This document shows positions 5,887-5,941 of a stretch of 5,941 bases of DNA, in pieces. This DNA comes from Oscillospiraceae bacterium (lineage in GTDB: Bacteria; Bacillota; Clostridia; Saccharofermentanales; Saccharofermentanaceae). The translations under genes were made by a program, and so were the position numbers. Location: the NCBI GenBank assembly GCA_902803695.1, contig CADCQX010000326.1:1-5941 (forward strand). Reading direction: 5' to 3'. The notes beneath the pieces were generated by a model. That model had not been told where the DNA came from. It worked only from the letters and a program-made list of their open reading frames with translations, and made no database searches. The stretch's first letter is position 1. Every line of letters begins with the position of its first letter.

Positions 5887-5927
5887 AAAAGGCAGGTTCA
5901 CACTGAAGGCAATCTGCTTTTTATTTT
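5887..5927 (+). terminator. Terminator-like hairpin downstream of the sugar transferase gene
   Basis: AAAAGGCAGGTT (5887-5898) pairs with AATCTGCTTTTT (5911-5922) over 12 bp with two G-T wobbles, around a 12-nt loop, and the T-rich run continues as ATTTT. It lies about 60 nt after the stop codon. On the minus strand the two wobbles become mismatches, so plus-strand use is favoured. The long loop makes it weaker than the two VanW terminators. It could alternatively be the end structure of an unseen element to the right. Confidence 0.6.
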
Positions 5928-5941
5928 GCTAAACCCTTCCC

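Overview
The window looks like chromosomal DNA from an anaerobic, low-to-mid GC member of the Clostridia (Bacillota). The evidence is the N-terminus of a pyruvate:ferredoxin oxidoreductase, two long VanW-family surface proteins with Thr/Pro/Glu-type tails, strong AGAGG/AGGAG ribosome binding sites, and compact U-tailed intrinsic terminators. No species can be assigned from the sequence alone. There is no RNA gene, CRISPR array, complete mobile element or obvious pseudogene.

Layout. Positions 1-63 (minus) hold the first 21 codons of nifJ, which runs off the left edge. It has its own extended -10 promoter near 120-128. Positions 241-268 are the terminator of the next gene. Positions 292-2202 and 2338-4188 (both minus) are two paralogous membrane-anchored VanW-domain proteins in tandem. 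Each has its own terminator and an almost identical translation-start region, so they look like a duplicated transcription unit. Positions 4189-4417 form an AT-rich divergent intergenic region with a good sigma-A-type promoter pointing right. Positions 4418-5824 (plus) encode a full-length polyisoprenyl-phosphate hexose-1-phosphate transferase of the large (WbaP-like) monotopic class, followed by a terminator-like hairpin at 5887-5922.

How the parts may fit together. The phosphoglycosyl transferase would start a lipid-linked glycan on the inner face of the membrane. The VanW proteins would project a putative wall-binding stalk, a VanW domain and a disordered tail outside the cell. A link through the cell envelope is plausible but rests only on adjacency. 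nifJ is central anaerobic metabolism and is probably just a neighbour.

The most interesting material lies in the VanW pair. The tails are built from different hexapeptide repeats whose copies are identical in protein but all different in DNA. Extra cysteines come and go in pairs between the paralogs. An invariant Gly-Gly-Gly-x-Cys-Gln motif sits in a domain whose biochemical role is, to my knowledge, not settled. I did not find a clearly new multi-gene system.
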